DNA of 64,000 nt from Palaemon carinicauda (lineage: Eukaryota > Arthropoda > Malacostraca > Decapoda > Palaemonidae): the NCBI RefSeq assembly GCF_036898095.1, contig NC_090751.1, positions 56,276,111 to 56,340,110 on the forward strand, given 5' to 3'. Below, one piece after another: positions 48,156 to 59,755 of this stretch; within the stretch, counting starts at the first letter, position 1, and every line of letters begins with the position of its first letter. The notes beneath the pieces were generated by a model that worked only from the letters and a program-made list of their open reading frames with translations, did not search any database and had not been told where the DNA came from. A program made the position numbers and the translations under genes.

Positions 48156-48507
48156 GTTTTTTGGGCTCAGGCCATGTCGTCCTGATGGAAGTTCCTTTAG
48201 GGTAGCTTCCTAGGGTATATTTGACTACGGTGATATTCCCAGAGAATTTACCTTAAGGTATCCAGAATCCTAACTCCTGGAGCGAATATCCCTAAATAAA
48301 CTTAACATGGGATATCGCATAATATCAGAGGACGTATTCTTCGACACGCCACATAGCAATCTACACCCCGAATAGAATTAACACTTCGAGGGGTCAAAGT
48401 GGCAAGAAAATGAAAAACGAGAATGAAAGGAGAGCCATTAATAAGGTACCTCTACTATCCCGTTTCGAGTGTGTGCACAGCGCCGACGACGGCGCCATCT
48501 GCATTCC
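48156..48507. repeat. Left inverted terminal repeat of element C
   Basis: Begins GTTTTTTGGGCTCAGGCCAT and contains GTCGTCCTGATGGAAGTTCC, TACCTTAAGGTA-like palindromes and GGCGCCATCTGCATTCC at its inner end. Matches 56543-56913 in reverse complement over about 350 bp, with small indels. Confidence 0.95.
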
Positions 48508-50686
48508 TTTTTCCGTAGCTCAACAACTCGGTGTTTTTCCCTGTGTTTACTCGTGAATCTTGGAATATTTCAAATTTATGATGCTTTCTCCAGCCTCTTC
48601 TACCTCTGGAAAGTTGAGTATTATCTTTATTATGTATAAATGTAAGCTCTTGGTGTTTTAAAATAAATCGAAAGCGATATTAACGTTACAAGAGCTGTTG
48701 CCTACCGGAGGCGTCCTGGACGCTGTTGCTCGCCATGCATGAGTCATTTAGTTAGCCAGAGCGACGTTCCCGGTCCTTATGCTTTAATAATTTTAGCTAT
48801 TTAGCTTTACATTAGGAATTCTTTATATGATGCCGTTAGTATTTCAGTTTCGGCGATTGAGTTAACCGATCCTAGCCTGCGCTAGGCTTCATAGCTAGGC
48901 GTTTGGCCCTAGTACTTTCATGCATGATATACAGATTCCGAGTGTTTTAAAATTTATTGAAGCTATAGGCAGTTTTATACATATAAGATATTGTTGATAT
49001 TTTCTTCCAAGATCGTATACGAGAGAGTTTTGGTGATTTAGGTCATTGATTCTCTCCGCGCCTAGGCTAGTAGCCTATGGAGCTTTAGTATACTTTCGCA
49101 CACTCCCCGGTTGCTCTTTTCTCCTTGGAGATTAAGTGCAATCCCTTTTCCCTCTGTTTTAAGCCTTAGGCTTAACCCTAATGGTTTATCTGAATACGTA
49201 AACATTTAGATATAACTATATTAGGGTGTTTCTGTTCTTTCCTGTATCCAGAGAATCTGGCTTCAGGGGTGGGCAGGACATCAGAGTACTTAGTCTGGGT
49301 CTGTTTCTCTCTAGCTTAGAGAATGAGATTCCTTTGCTTGGCTAGGAGCAGAAATGGGAGGCTTAGCCTCCCTAGACCACTCTTAAAGGTTTCTGTACGA
49401 GATGATTCCTTCTTCTAGTGTTCTAGCAGACTAGTCCAGTGTTGTTGTTCTCGGATTGAAGGATAAGATTCTTCTTTTCCTTGTGAATAACAACATCAAA
49501 CTTTGTTTTAGTACTGAGGGAGGTGGCAAGTATTGCTGACCTCTATCCCATGATAATCTCTAGGCTAGGATGAGTTTTATTGGCCGTGAGATGATCTCAT
49601 ACTAAAGCAGAGTTTGTATGACCCTCTTCTCCCTTTCCCCCCTATCCTTAGTAATGGCCTAGCTATTACATCTCTTGGCCGTCGTTCTACATTTGTACCT
49701 AGTGTAGGTTAAGATGTGGAACTGGCTCAGTCCTTTGCCGGCCAGCAAGATCGTGCCGGCTGGCAGAGGCCTAACTTCTGTAGAGTGTTCCCCAGACCTC
49801 CCTTGGTCTTACATCCATGTCTGTCAGTAGAGCCCGGCGGCATTGGATAGAAGGAAGCCTGAATTTCACATTCTCCCCTTCCTTATGTTCACTCTTCCTG
49901 GATGGAGGGCTGTAAGGCAGTGCCGTCTTATATCCTTACATCCATTCTGTTTCTCTTTTAGTGTATGTACCCCTAGCCCGGCTGCCGGCTTAAGTGGCCG
50001 GCAGCCGGGAAGGTGGAAGTTCTCTGGTTCCCTTTTACTGCCGGCCGGCATAGGTAGCATACCATTGCCGGCTGGCAACAGAAGTACACCATAAGATCTG
50101 CCGGCTGCTACAATTAGCGGCCGGTAGCCGGGTGCTAGTGTTTATAGTTTCCGGCCAGCACATACAACTGAACCAGCGATCTTCCACCCAGTAGTCTAAA
50201 GGTAGTATACCTTGGAACTATATTAAGGTACATGCCGGCCGGCACGGCATGTTATATTGTATACAGTAGCCAGTATTTTTACAGTATAGTATGTACTGCA
50301 TGGAGAAAACTATAGTATAGAATATATTGTAACACTAAGTTTTTCCAACATACTTGTGTTGTCTTGTACAGCCTTTTGTTGAGACCGTACAGATGAAGAA
50401 AGTGAGTTCTTTATTTATTAATTATCCAGTATACTAAAATATCTTTATATTGGTGTGAGCTACACCTACATTTTCCTCTGGAAATACCTTGAAGGTTATT
50501 CTAGAATAAAATTAACCAAATTTTATTATCTGGAAGGTTACAGTAATTGGCTGAGCAGGAAATACAAGTGTGTGTCTTTCCTTCTTTCCTTTCTAGCTTA
50601 GTTATTTTAAGCTATATATATATTAACATTAGTTATCCAGTGATATGTTTTTCACTTGATACTCATGGAATTTCTTCTCTTTACAG
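48508..50686 (+). promoter_or_regulatory. 5' leader of element C with a GCCGGC-palindrome cluster
   Basis: Non-coding leader between ITR and gag. At about 49735-50255 at least eight short sites of the type GCCGGCTGGCA, GGCCGGCAGCCGG or GCCGGCCGGCAC occur, many self-complementary or arranged as inverted pairs. A PolII-like or internal promoter is not identifiable by eye; a regulatory role is inference from the clustering alone. Confidence 0.5.
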
Positions 50687-52640
50687 GAGGACCATCCGAA
50701 GTGTGGGAGCATGTTCTGCAACGTCCGCAGTAAGAACTTCTGTGGACATGAGTTGTGCAGGAGGCACGCAGCATGCGCAGCCTCCAAAGATGATCTCCGG
50801 TATTGGGACCCTCAGGTATGTACGATTTGCACTAACCTGATTACTGAGGCATTTGACGCCCCTAAGTCGGCGGAGTCAAGGGACGCAGCGAACCTGGGAG
50901 AGGGGCTTCCAGAAGAATACTTCTGGCCCCTATCTTCCAAGCGAGAAGATGAGGGCTTACCTTTTCCCTAAGGCATCAGCGGATGCAGTGATTCCTCAGC
51001 CTCATGCGGAGATACCTCTAGTTCAGATTCCAGTGGATTCTGAAGTCTCAGACGCCCTTCAAGACATCCAACTGGACGATAGGATGTCTGAGGTGTCTGA
51101 GTACACTGAAAAAGACCTTCTGGCAGAAGACCAAGAAGAGGAGCTGACCCAGGCTCCGTGATACTAAGGAGGAAGAAATCGACGAGGGGTCGGTTACTCT
51201 GGTTCAGGCCCCTGAACCTGTTCCCTCAACATCGTCTGCTATCCCAGATGATCTGGGAAGGACTCTCTCTTCCATCGTTGAAATGATTTAACAGATGCAG
51301 AAGAAGAATGACAAAAAGGAAGCTGCAATGAAGTTGGAGATGCGGAGACTTGCAGCATCACGTGGGCCGCAGAAGAAGCTCAACGTGAAGGACCTTCCTT
51401 TGTGCTTGGATGCTAATCCTTGGAGGTATGCCGAGCACATGCCTATGACAACGGGAAAGATTGTCATTTCGGAGAAGTTGGGTTCAATTCCCTTTGAAGA
51501 AGTGGAATTCTGGCCCAACTAGGAGTCTTACCCGGACTGCTATGTCCGTCTTAGGAAGGAGCCAGCCTCAAAGGAAGAGACGGAGCCGAAGGAGGTCATA
51601 GTTTTTTACCATAATAAAGCACAGGCTTTACTATCAAGCTCAATGAAAGAGAGGGGCTTCACAAACTCAAAGGTACCTGCTTTGAGTAAGAAGCATCCTT
51701 CCTTTGTGGCCTCTCCTACCAGAGCCTTTCCCTTTATGGAGAAGGGATTTAAGGCTGTATTGAAAGCGGTCGAGGCAGGTAAACCATGTCCCTCCTCGGA
51801 GGAATGTAAACCTCTGTCCCTGACCTTACCCATGGACCAGAAAGACAGGAAGGACGTCCATCTTACCTTCTCAGTCAGGAAGTTGGAGGCCGATATCGCC
51901 GGACGTCAGTTCGGTGAAGACCTTCCAAAGCTGTCTGATTTTCTCTTGCGCAGGGAGCAAGAGACAAAACAGAGACTTGCTGCATCGATGTCATTACAAA
52001 CGACTCTGGAAACAATGGCAAGTGACCCCAAAGCCCAAGATATGTTTATGGTAGTGGCCAAAACCCATCTGGCCACAGTAACGAAGGACCTCTACAGTTT
52101 CGTCAAAACTAGGAGAGCTTGTAGAGAGTTCGTGTTCGCCTTGGCTGCAATGAGGCACGAACTGAGGAAACTAATATCCTCTTGCATATGGGGTAAAGAC
52201 CTCTTCCCTAGTGAAGTGGTCAAAGAGGTAGTGGATAAGGCCGCCACAGAAAATAGATACCTTCTCCAGAAGTGGGGCCTAACTTTTAAAAGAAAGTCTT
52301 CCCCAGATGAGGGTCCCCAACCTAAAAGGAAGACTAAGAAGCCTAGGCTATCCTCTCGGCCAGCAAAACCTTATAGGCAGCAACAGCAACAACTTCCCAT
52401 GACCGCAGTGCCTCAGATGGTGGCACAAACCCCGACCACGTACCAGTTGGTACCTCAAGCCGTGACAACTCGGTCACCGGCATTTAACCCAGCATTCACC
52501 CAAGAGCTAGAGGAACAGCCAGAGGTTCGTCTAGACGCCCTTCAAGGGGAAGGGAGTTCAGGGGAGGACGCGGTCAAGGAGGCAAGGCCTCAGGTCAACA
52601 ACAGTATAAATGAAACGCTTCCGGTAGGAGGGAGACTTCA
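50687..52640 (+). pseudogene. Gag of DIRS element C
   Basis: Starts about 50690 with a Cys/His-rich head (CGSMFCNVRSKNFCGHELC, then CRRHAACAAS and VCTICTNLI), likely a zinc-binding region. A frameshift at about 50945 moves to the frame with EVSDALQDIQLDDRMSEVSE. A TAA at about 51288 and TAG at 51520 interrupt the frame, which is then open from 51523 through RFGEDLP-like helical sequence (SVRKLEADIAGRQFGEDLPK, RACREFVFALAAMRHELRKL) and a basic KRKTKKPRLSSRPAKP region. It runs in frame into RT through GGRLHLFRDRWTFDPWAHS, so Gag and Pol share one frame here. Few lesions; repaired state not reconstructed. Confidence 0.8.
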
Positions 52641-54461
52641 TCTTTTTCGGGATCGTTGGACCTTCGATCCCTGGGCCCACAGCCTAATCAAGAATGGACT
52701 GGGTTGGAGCTGGTACAGCACTCCACCTCCGTTCCCACAATTCTTCCAAAACTCTACCCCTGTTCTGGAAGAATATATTCGAGAACTCTTGGAGAAAAGA
52801 GTAATTCGAAGGGTAAAGTCCATCAAGTTCCAAGGAAGGCTGTTTTTTGTTCCAAAGAAGGACTCAGAAAAACTCAAGAGTCATTCTGGACTTGTCGCCA
52901 CTCAACAAGTTCATAGTAAACTACAAGTTCGGGATGCTGACACTTCAACACAAAAGGACCTTACTACCCAAACGAGCATTTACCGTCTCTATAGACTTGT
53001 CAGACGCTTATTGGCACATTCCAATCAGTCGTCACCTCTCCTCCTACCTAGGGTTCAAGCTACAACGAAGACTCTATGCCTTCAGAGCCATGCTATTCGG
53101 GATAAACATAGCCCCAAGAATTTTCACGAAGCTTGCGAACGCAGCTCTCCAACAATTACGCCTAAAGGGAATCCAAGTAGTGGCCTACTTGGACGACTGG
53201 CTGGTATGGGCAGCATCCAAGACAGAATGCATGCAAGTTTCCCAACAGGTGATCCAGTTCCTGGAACATCTAGGATTCAAGATCAACAGAAAAAAAGTCT
53301 CGACTTTCTCCATCTCAAAAGTTTCTGTGGTTGGGAATCAACTGGGACTTACTGTCACAACAACTTTCCATCCCTGTAAAGAAGAGGAAAGAAATAGCAG
53401 GTTCTGTCAAGAGACTGCTAGAATCCAAAAGGATATCAAGACGCGAATAGGAGAGAGTGCTGGGCTCTCTTCAGTTTGCCTCAGTAACAGACCCGGTGCT
53501 AAGAGCACAGCTAAAGGATGCAACCGGAGTTTGGAGAAAATATGCATCAAACGCGCGAAGAGATCTGATAAGACCAATGCCGACTCGTCTGCGAACGCTT
53601 CTCAAGTCGTGGTCCAAAGCCAAATAACTGAAGAAATCAGTGCTTCTTCAGCCACCTCCCCCCTCAATGACTATTCATACAGACGCCTCGAAAGAAGGAT
53701 GGGGAGGTCATTCTCACCGGAAGAAAGTCCAAGGAACTTGGTCCAACCTATTCAAGAAGTTTCACATAAACTTTCTGGAAGCCATGGCAGTACTTCTTAC
53801 ATTGAAGAAAGTCTCTCCTCGCCACTCGATCCACATAAGATTGGTACTAGACAGCGAGGTGATAGTGAGATGCCTGAATCGACAAGGATCGAGGTCACCT
53901 CAAATCAACCAAGTCATGTTGGCCATCTTCCGGCTAGCGGAAAAGAAGAGATGACACTTGTCAGCAGTTCACTTTCAAGGAGTCCGCAATGTGACGGCGG
54001 ACGCTCTATCCAGGCTCACGCCGATAGTGTCAGAATGGTCCCTGGACGCAGGATCATTCTCTTTCATCTTGAGTCAAGTCCCGGAACTGCAGATAGACCT
54101 CTTTGCGACAAAAGACAACAAGAAGTTACCTCCTTACGTGTCCCCGCACGAGGATCCTTTAGCGGAAGCAGTGGACGCTATGTCCCTCGACTGGAACAGA
54201 TGGTCCAGGATTTACCTGTTCCCTCCGCACAACCTTCTACTGAAGGTCCTCGACAAACTGAGATCTTTCAAGGGGAAAGCGGCAGTAGTGGCTCACAAGT
54301 GGCCGAACAGCGTTTGTTTCCCTCTGGCATTAGAACTACAGCTGAAGTTTCTACCGCTACCGGATCCAGTTTTGACTCAGCGAGTTCAGAAGTCGACTGT
54401 CTGCGCTTCATCACAGAAAACCCGGAACCTGCAGCTCATGATTTTCTCTCCCTGGCGGTGA
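52641..54461 (+). pseudogene. RT-RNase H of DIRS element C, frameshifted
   Basis: RT begins in the gag frame (VIRRVKSIKFQGRLFFVPKK) and passes to the +1 frame at about 52870 by one extra A. It continues with ILDLSPLNKFIVNYK, FTVSIDLSDAYWHIPISRH, AFRAMLFGINIAPRIFTKL and VVAYLDDWLVWAAS (YLDD at 53186-53197). Near 53330 it shifts again. RNase H is in a third frame: MTIHTDASKEGWGGHS, INFLEAMAVLLTL, RLVLDSEV, then a nonsense codon at about 53953 (TGA where D has TGG), NVTADALSRLTPIV, and the frame ends at 54461. All RT and RNase H catalytic residues are present. Confidence 0.9.
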
Positions 54462-55417
54462 GAAAGAGATTCGGGATATCAAGAGACAGTATAGACTTTT
54501 TAGAGGAATATAAGTCCAAATCTACCAGAAGACAATATGAGTCATCATGGAGGAAGTGGGTGTCCTTTGTCAAGGCAAAGAATCCACAAAAGATCTCGAC
54601 CGACTTCTGCTTATCATTCTTCATCCACCTCCATGGTCAAGGTTTAGCAGCCAACACAATATCAACGTGTAAATCCGCCTTGACAAAACCTATTCTATAT
54701 GCCTTCCAGGTCGACCTCTCTAACGACATTTTTAACAAGATTCCGAAGGCCTGTGCTAGGCTCAGACCATCAGCACCTCCGAAACCCATTTCATGGTCTT
54801 TGGATAAGGTTCTTCATTTTGCTTCAATGACGAATAATGAGGAGTGTGCTTTAAAGGATTTGACCCAAAAAGTTATATTTCTGTTTGCACTCGCTTCGGG
54901 GGCTAGAGTTAGTGAAATAGTAGCCCTCTCGAGAGAGGAAGATCATGTTCAGTTCTTAGATGGGGGAGAACTGAACCTTTTTCCAGACCCAAAGTTTCTT
55001 GCCAAGAACGAGCTACCCAACAATAGGTGGGGTCCCTGGAGAATCTGCCCTCTGAAAGAAGATGCATCTCTATGTCCAGTGGAGTGCCTAAAGGTCTATC
55101 TTCGTAGGACTTCAGACTTTAGGGGAGGTCAGCTGTTTAGGGGAGAAACATCAGGCTCAAATTTATCTCTGAAGCAACTAAGGGCGAAAATCACCTATTT
55201 TATTCGCAGAGCGGATCCAGATAGTACACCCGCAGGTCATGATCCGAGAAAAGTTGCCTCTTCCATAAATTTCTTTAATAATATGGATTTCGAACATCTT
55301 CGCTCATACACTGGCTGGAAGTCATCCAGAGTATTCTTTAGACACTATGCGAAGCAAGTGGAGCAACTGAAGAGGTCTGTGGTGGCAGTAGGTAGTGTCG
55401 TTAAACCTACTGTTTAA
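54330..55417 (+). CDS. Tyrosine recombinase of DIRS element C
   Basis: The C-terminal 350 codons of an open frame that runs uninterrupted from 52847 to 55417. Recognisable from EVDCLRFITENPEPAAHDFL, then a core-binding domain (STRRQYESSWRKWVSFVKAK; LSFFIHLHGQGLAANTIST), then the catalytic domain: Arg in LASGARVSEIVALS, HDPR at 55238-55249 (AGHDPRKVASS), and Tyr in VFFRHYAKQ (codon 55346-55348). It overlaps the RT-RH frame (to 54461) out of phase, as in DIRS-1. The 340 codons before the recognisable part (53330-54330) are antiphase to RNase H. Expected role: site-specific integration of the circular cDNA. The recombinase part carries no lesion that I can see. Confidence 0.9.
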
Positions 55418-56365
55418 TTCTGCGAGGAACAGTGAAATTAATTGGGACGATTAATTCAAGGGGGGGGGGTGTAGTCACGGACTGTTTCTACAGACTAAGT
55501 GTTAGGTCACTAAGGTGTCCTTGTTAACTGTTCCATAAACAAAGGTGAACTAAGCATAAGTGCAGACACGTGTGCCAAGCGTTTCTGACGCCAGTGTGAT
55601 TGAGTAGTAAGACAGACTTTCATAATATTAATATCTCGATATTAAAAGTGGCGCATATATGCTCTTTCCTTTCAGATGAAACAATATTTTCCGTTTACTA
55701 TGATCCTTATGCTTATTTGTTGGTTATCCACGTCTTATAATTGTATAATTGTTGATTAACCTATTTAGATTTTTATTGATTGTCAATAAACTAGTTCTTG
55801 TGAACCTTGCGTCTCATTCACCTGTGTCATTTTACTAGAAAATGGTTTAGCATTACTGTACTTTAAAATATGGAGAATTTTAACATGAATAATCCTAAAA
55901 GATTGTTCCTTGCTGCAAGCAAACATTCATCGGTTTATGCTTTCCCCAAGTAGGAAAGACTTCATACCCTATAGGGATGGTGGTGGATATGCAAAATTTA
56001 TTCCTATACAGATATAAACCTTTGTCCAATCCAGTGATAAGAACGGCACACCGGGGTACTTGTCGGTATTTCATACTGACACTGGTGGTTCTTATACAAA
56101 CTTTTCTTTACAACATATAGGCTGAGACCGCTATATTGGCGTGTCTGTTAGTCATCCATAGGTATATGTACTCCTCGAGACTTTATCCAGAGTCTAGTAT
56201 GACTCTTCCCTGTAGGGGGCAGGAAGCACTAACATGGTTTATGCTTAGATGGAATGATGTATGACGGTAACATCATAGGTCTCTAGGTCTATGCTGACCA
56301 AGAAATACTTTCTAGAGAGTACGGCAAGATCTGAGAATCCACAGATACAGTAATGCTCTGGTATA
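55418..56365 (+). other. 3' untranslated region of element C
   Basis: Non-coding sequence after the recombinase stop, with a G-run at about 55461-55469. Its last part matches the region of D between recombinase and ICR. Confidence 0.7.
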
Positions 56366-56461
56366 CTTCCATCAGGACGACATGGCCTGAGCCCAAAAAA
56401 CAGATTTTGAGCGAAGCGAAAAATCTATATTTGGGTGAGATAGCCATGTCGTCCTGATGGA
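56366..56461. repeat. Internal complementary region of element C
   Basis: First half (CTTCCATCAGGACGACATGG through GCCCAAAAAAC) is the complement of the left outer end; second half (GATTTTGAGCGAAGCGAAAA through CCATGTCGTCCTGATGG) is the complement of the right outer end. Because both ends carry CATGTCGTCCTGATGG, the ICR is itself an imperfect palindrome of about 95 bp. Confidence 0.95.
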
Positions 56462-56542
56462 CCCGCCCTTCCTTTTTAATAAAAGGGCTATAGGACCCCT
56501 CCCTATAATGCAGTATCTGTAGCACCTCGTGTATCGCTACAA

Positions 56543-56913
56543 GGAATGCAGATGGCGCCGTCGGCAGCGCTGTGCACACACTCGAAACGGGATAGGAGAG
56601 GTACCTTATTAACGGCTCTCCTTTCATTCTCGTTTTCTTGCCACTTTGACCCCTCGAAGTGTTAATTCTATTCGGGGTGTAGATTGCTATGTGGCGTGTC
56701 AAGAATACGTCCTCTGATATTATGCGATATCCCATGTTAAGTTTATTTAGGGATATTCGCTCCAGGAGTTAGAATTCTGGATACCTTAAGGTAAATTCTC
56801 TGGGAATATCACCGTAGTCAAATATACACTAGGAAGCTACCCTAAAGGAACTTCCATCAGGACATGGCTATCTCACCCAAAAATAGATTTTTTGCTTCGC
56901 TCAAAATCCGTTT
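56543..56913. repeat. Right inverted terminal repeat of element C
   Basis: Reverse complement of 48156-48507, with an extra outer part (CGCTTCGCTCAAAATCC-like) that is specific to the right end. Ends at GTT, 56911-56913. Confidence 0.95.
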
Positions 56914-56944
56914 TGCGATACACTGAATTCCAGGGACGGATGTA

Positions 56945-59579
56945 CAGTGGAACCTCTACATACGAATGTCCTAACATACGAATTTTCCAACATCCAAAGT
57001 AAAATTCGACCAAATTTCTGTCTCGACACCTGAAGTGTTGCTCCAACATACGAAGTAAACAATACGCGTACGCGTGGAATTTTCTCGAAAGCATCAACCG
57101 TGGTTTGTTGTTGACGCCGCTAGACGGCAGCACATCCGAGGGACGCCAATCGAGCGTCACCTTGATCAGTCCTCTCATCTCGTGCGCATTGTGTGGTTGT
57201 TCTCTATTCGCTCAGTTATTAACAGTGTTTTTTATCTTCCTTTTTCACGTGTTGTTTTCTGCGTTTCGTAATCATGGGTCCTAAAAAGCTTAGTTTCGGT
57301 TCAGGAAGTAGTAGTAGTGGTGAGAAAAGGAAGAAGTCAATGCTTTCATTAGAACTAAAGCAAGAAATAATAGAAAAGCATGAGCAAGGTGTACGTGTTA
57401 GCGATCTGGCTAAACAATATGGCCGGAATATGTCTACGATCTCGACGATCATAAAACAGAAGGCAGCCATTAAAGCAGTGAAACCTTCGAAGGGGATCAC
57501 GATTATTTCCAAACGTCGTAGCCCTACCCTTGAAGAGATGGAACGCCTTTGTTAATATGGATCAAGGACAAGGAGATTGTTGGTGATACGATCACTGAAA
57601 CAATCATTTGTGAGAAGGGCAGTGCTATCTGCAGTGACTTGAAGGCGGCGGGCTCTGGGGGTGACGCGGGGGAGAGTTCAGCCGATCCTACGACGGAGGA
57701 ATTCAAGGCGTCTCGAGGTTGGTTCGAGAAATTTAGGAAACGGACCGGGATTCATTCAGTTGTTTGGCATGGAGAAGCTTCGAGTTCAGACACCAAGGCT
57801 GCTAAAGACTTTGTTGAAAAGTTCGAAAGCATCGTGGCGGAGGAAGGCTATGTAGAGCAGCAGGTGTTCAACTGTGATGAAACCGGTCTGTTTTGGAAAA
57901 ATATGCCTAGTCGAACGTACATTACCGCCGAAGAGAAGAAAATGCCTGGACATAAGCCAATGAAGGATCGGTTGACACTTGCGCTTTGTGCCAACGCCAG
58001 CGGGGACTGCAAAATTAAGCCTTTATTAGTTTACCATTCCGAAAACCCTAGGGCATTTAAAGCACATAGAATTAATAAAGACCTGCGACATGTTCTATAG
58101 CGTTCTACAGGGTAATTCTAAGGCTTGGGTTACTAGGCATATCTTTGTGGAATGGGTAAACGTAGTTTTCGGCCCTGCTGTCAAGAAGTACCTTCAGGAG
58201 AGAAATTTGCCTTTGAAGTGCTTGCTGTTTGGACAATGCACCCGCTCACTCCCCCCCCCCCGGACTCGAAGATGATATCATCGACGGATACATATTCATC
58301 AAAGTGTTTATCTTCCACCGAATACCACCCCTATCCTCTAGCCCATAGACCAGCAAGTCATCTATAATTTTAGGAACCTGTACACCAAGCACTTATTTAA
58401 GCAGTGCTTTAATGTCACGCAAAGCACCAACTTAACTTTGCGTGAATTTTGGAGGAGCCACTTTAATATCGTACACTGCTTAAAGATCATAGATCAGGCT
58501 TGGGAGGGAGTAACTCGTCGGACCCTGAATTCCGCTTGGAAGAAGCTTTGGCCTGATGCTGTTGCTCCCAGAGATTTCGAAGGTTTTGGACCCGAGAATG
58601 AACCTGTGCTTGCCACCGAGGAAGACGTCGAAGAGATTGTATATCTTGGCAAGTCCATGGGTCTGGAGGTGGATGAAGATGACATCACCGAACTCGTCGA
58701 TGAGCATCATGAAGAGCTCACCACCGAGGAACTCAAGGAGCTGCAAGCCATGCAGCATGATGAGTTCCAAGAGCAGTTGAGTGAGTCGGAGGAGACCAAG
58801 GAGGTAGGCGAAATCTTAGGTACGGCGGAAATAAAACAGATGTTGGCATATCATCAACACGTGGTTGATTTCATCGACAAGCATCACCCACAGAAACTTC
58901 AGGTTTGCCGTGTTGTTACGCAGTTCGGTGATGTTTGCTAAACTCATTTCAGAAAAATCCTCAAAAGCCGTACCAAGCAACTTTCACTCGATAGTTTCTT
59001 TAAAAAATCTCTACTAAAACGGTCTAGTGATCATGATGAAAAGAAAGAAAGTGAAGCAAAGAAAAGGAAGACCGAATCGAGTGAAAGTGATGAAAATTAA
59101 AAATAAGAAAAGAAAAAAAATGTAAAAAAAAAATATAAAATTATAAAAATGGAAAAAAGAAAATAAGCTAAGTTAAGTTAAAGTTCACGCAGTGTAAGTT
59201 AGTGTAAGTTATCGTACACGTTATCGTACAAAGTCGCCGTCCCTACCTCCTCGCTGATCTTCCATCTCCTCCTGCGTAGCAGTCCCTACACCTGTGCTGG
59301 CCTGTCGCTAAGGTAAAGTGTTACATAAAAACTCCTTTTTTAATTATTATTTCTTTATCATTATTCTTTTTTTAGATATCTATGTATTATTATATTGTAT
59401 TAATGTATGTAATTATGTGTAGCCAATTATTAAGGAGTTGTTATGGGTTTTTAGGCTGAGGAACGAATTAAACAAATTACCGTGTATTCTTATGAGAATA
59501 TTTGCTCCAACATACGATCGTTTTAACATACGAAGCAGTTTTTGGAACGAATTAAGATCGTATGTAGAGGTATCACTTG
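56945..59579 (+). mobile_element. Pogo/Tigger-like DNA transposon 2, 2635 bp
   Basis: Inverted ends CAGTGGAACCTCTACATACG (left) and CAAGTGATACCTCTACATAC (right, read inward), with AACATACGA subterminal repeats at both ends. TA dinucleotides flank it (56943-56944 and 59580-59581). It lies 31 bp beyond the right end of DIRS element C. Ends and transposase differ from Tigger-like element 1, so it is another family. Confidence 0.93.
57274..59099 (+). pseudogene. Pogo/Tigger-like transposase of element 2, several lesions
   Basis: The ATG at 57274 opens a helix-turn-helix head (SLELKQEIIEKHEQGVRVSD, LAKQYGRNMSTISTIIKQK). A shift at about 57550 leads to the frame ending 58100: GWFEKFRKRTGIHSVVWHG (CENP-B-type half), then NCDETGLFWKNMPSRTYI (first catalytic Asp) and KPLLVYHSENPRAFK. 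Further pieces hold KAWVTRHIFVEWVN, a DNAPAHP-type second-Asp box next to a C-run at about 58251-58261, PMDQQVIYNFRNLYTKH (third Asp), then the open piece 58438-58941 (LNSAWKKLWPDAV and an acidic tail) and a short last piece to 59099. At least four frameshifts or stops; non-functional. Confidence 0.88.
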
Positions 59580-59581
59580 TA

Positions 59582-59755
59582 CTCACTCTTTTCTATACAC
59601 TGTACATACAGTATTGTGCCAGAATAACTTCCCTTACACTCCCTACTGAGTGTAGGGGCTGCTGTCAATAACTGGAAAGGAATAATAACAGATTAAGATA
59701 TTTTTTGGAAAGGGGTTTGAGGGATACAATAAAAAATACAATATAAATAAAAAAA
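59582..59755. other. Gap between Tigger-like element 2 and DIRS D
   Basis: Short unique sequence, AT-rich towards D, ending in an A-run. Confidence 0.6.

Larger units (their letters stand above)
48156..56913 (+). mobile_element. DIRS-type element C, complete structure (about 8.8 kb)
   Basis: ITRs (48156-48507 and 56543-56913), a 2.2-kb leader, gag, RT-RNase H, tyrosine recombinase and an ICR (56366-56461), in canonical DIRS-1 order. Both outer ends carry GTT at the boundary (48156-48158 and 56911-56913), and no target duplication is visible, as expected for recombinase-mediated insertion. Genes have only a few frameshifts and stops, so the copy is relatively young. Closely related to element D. 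Confidence 0.95.
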
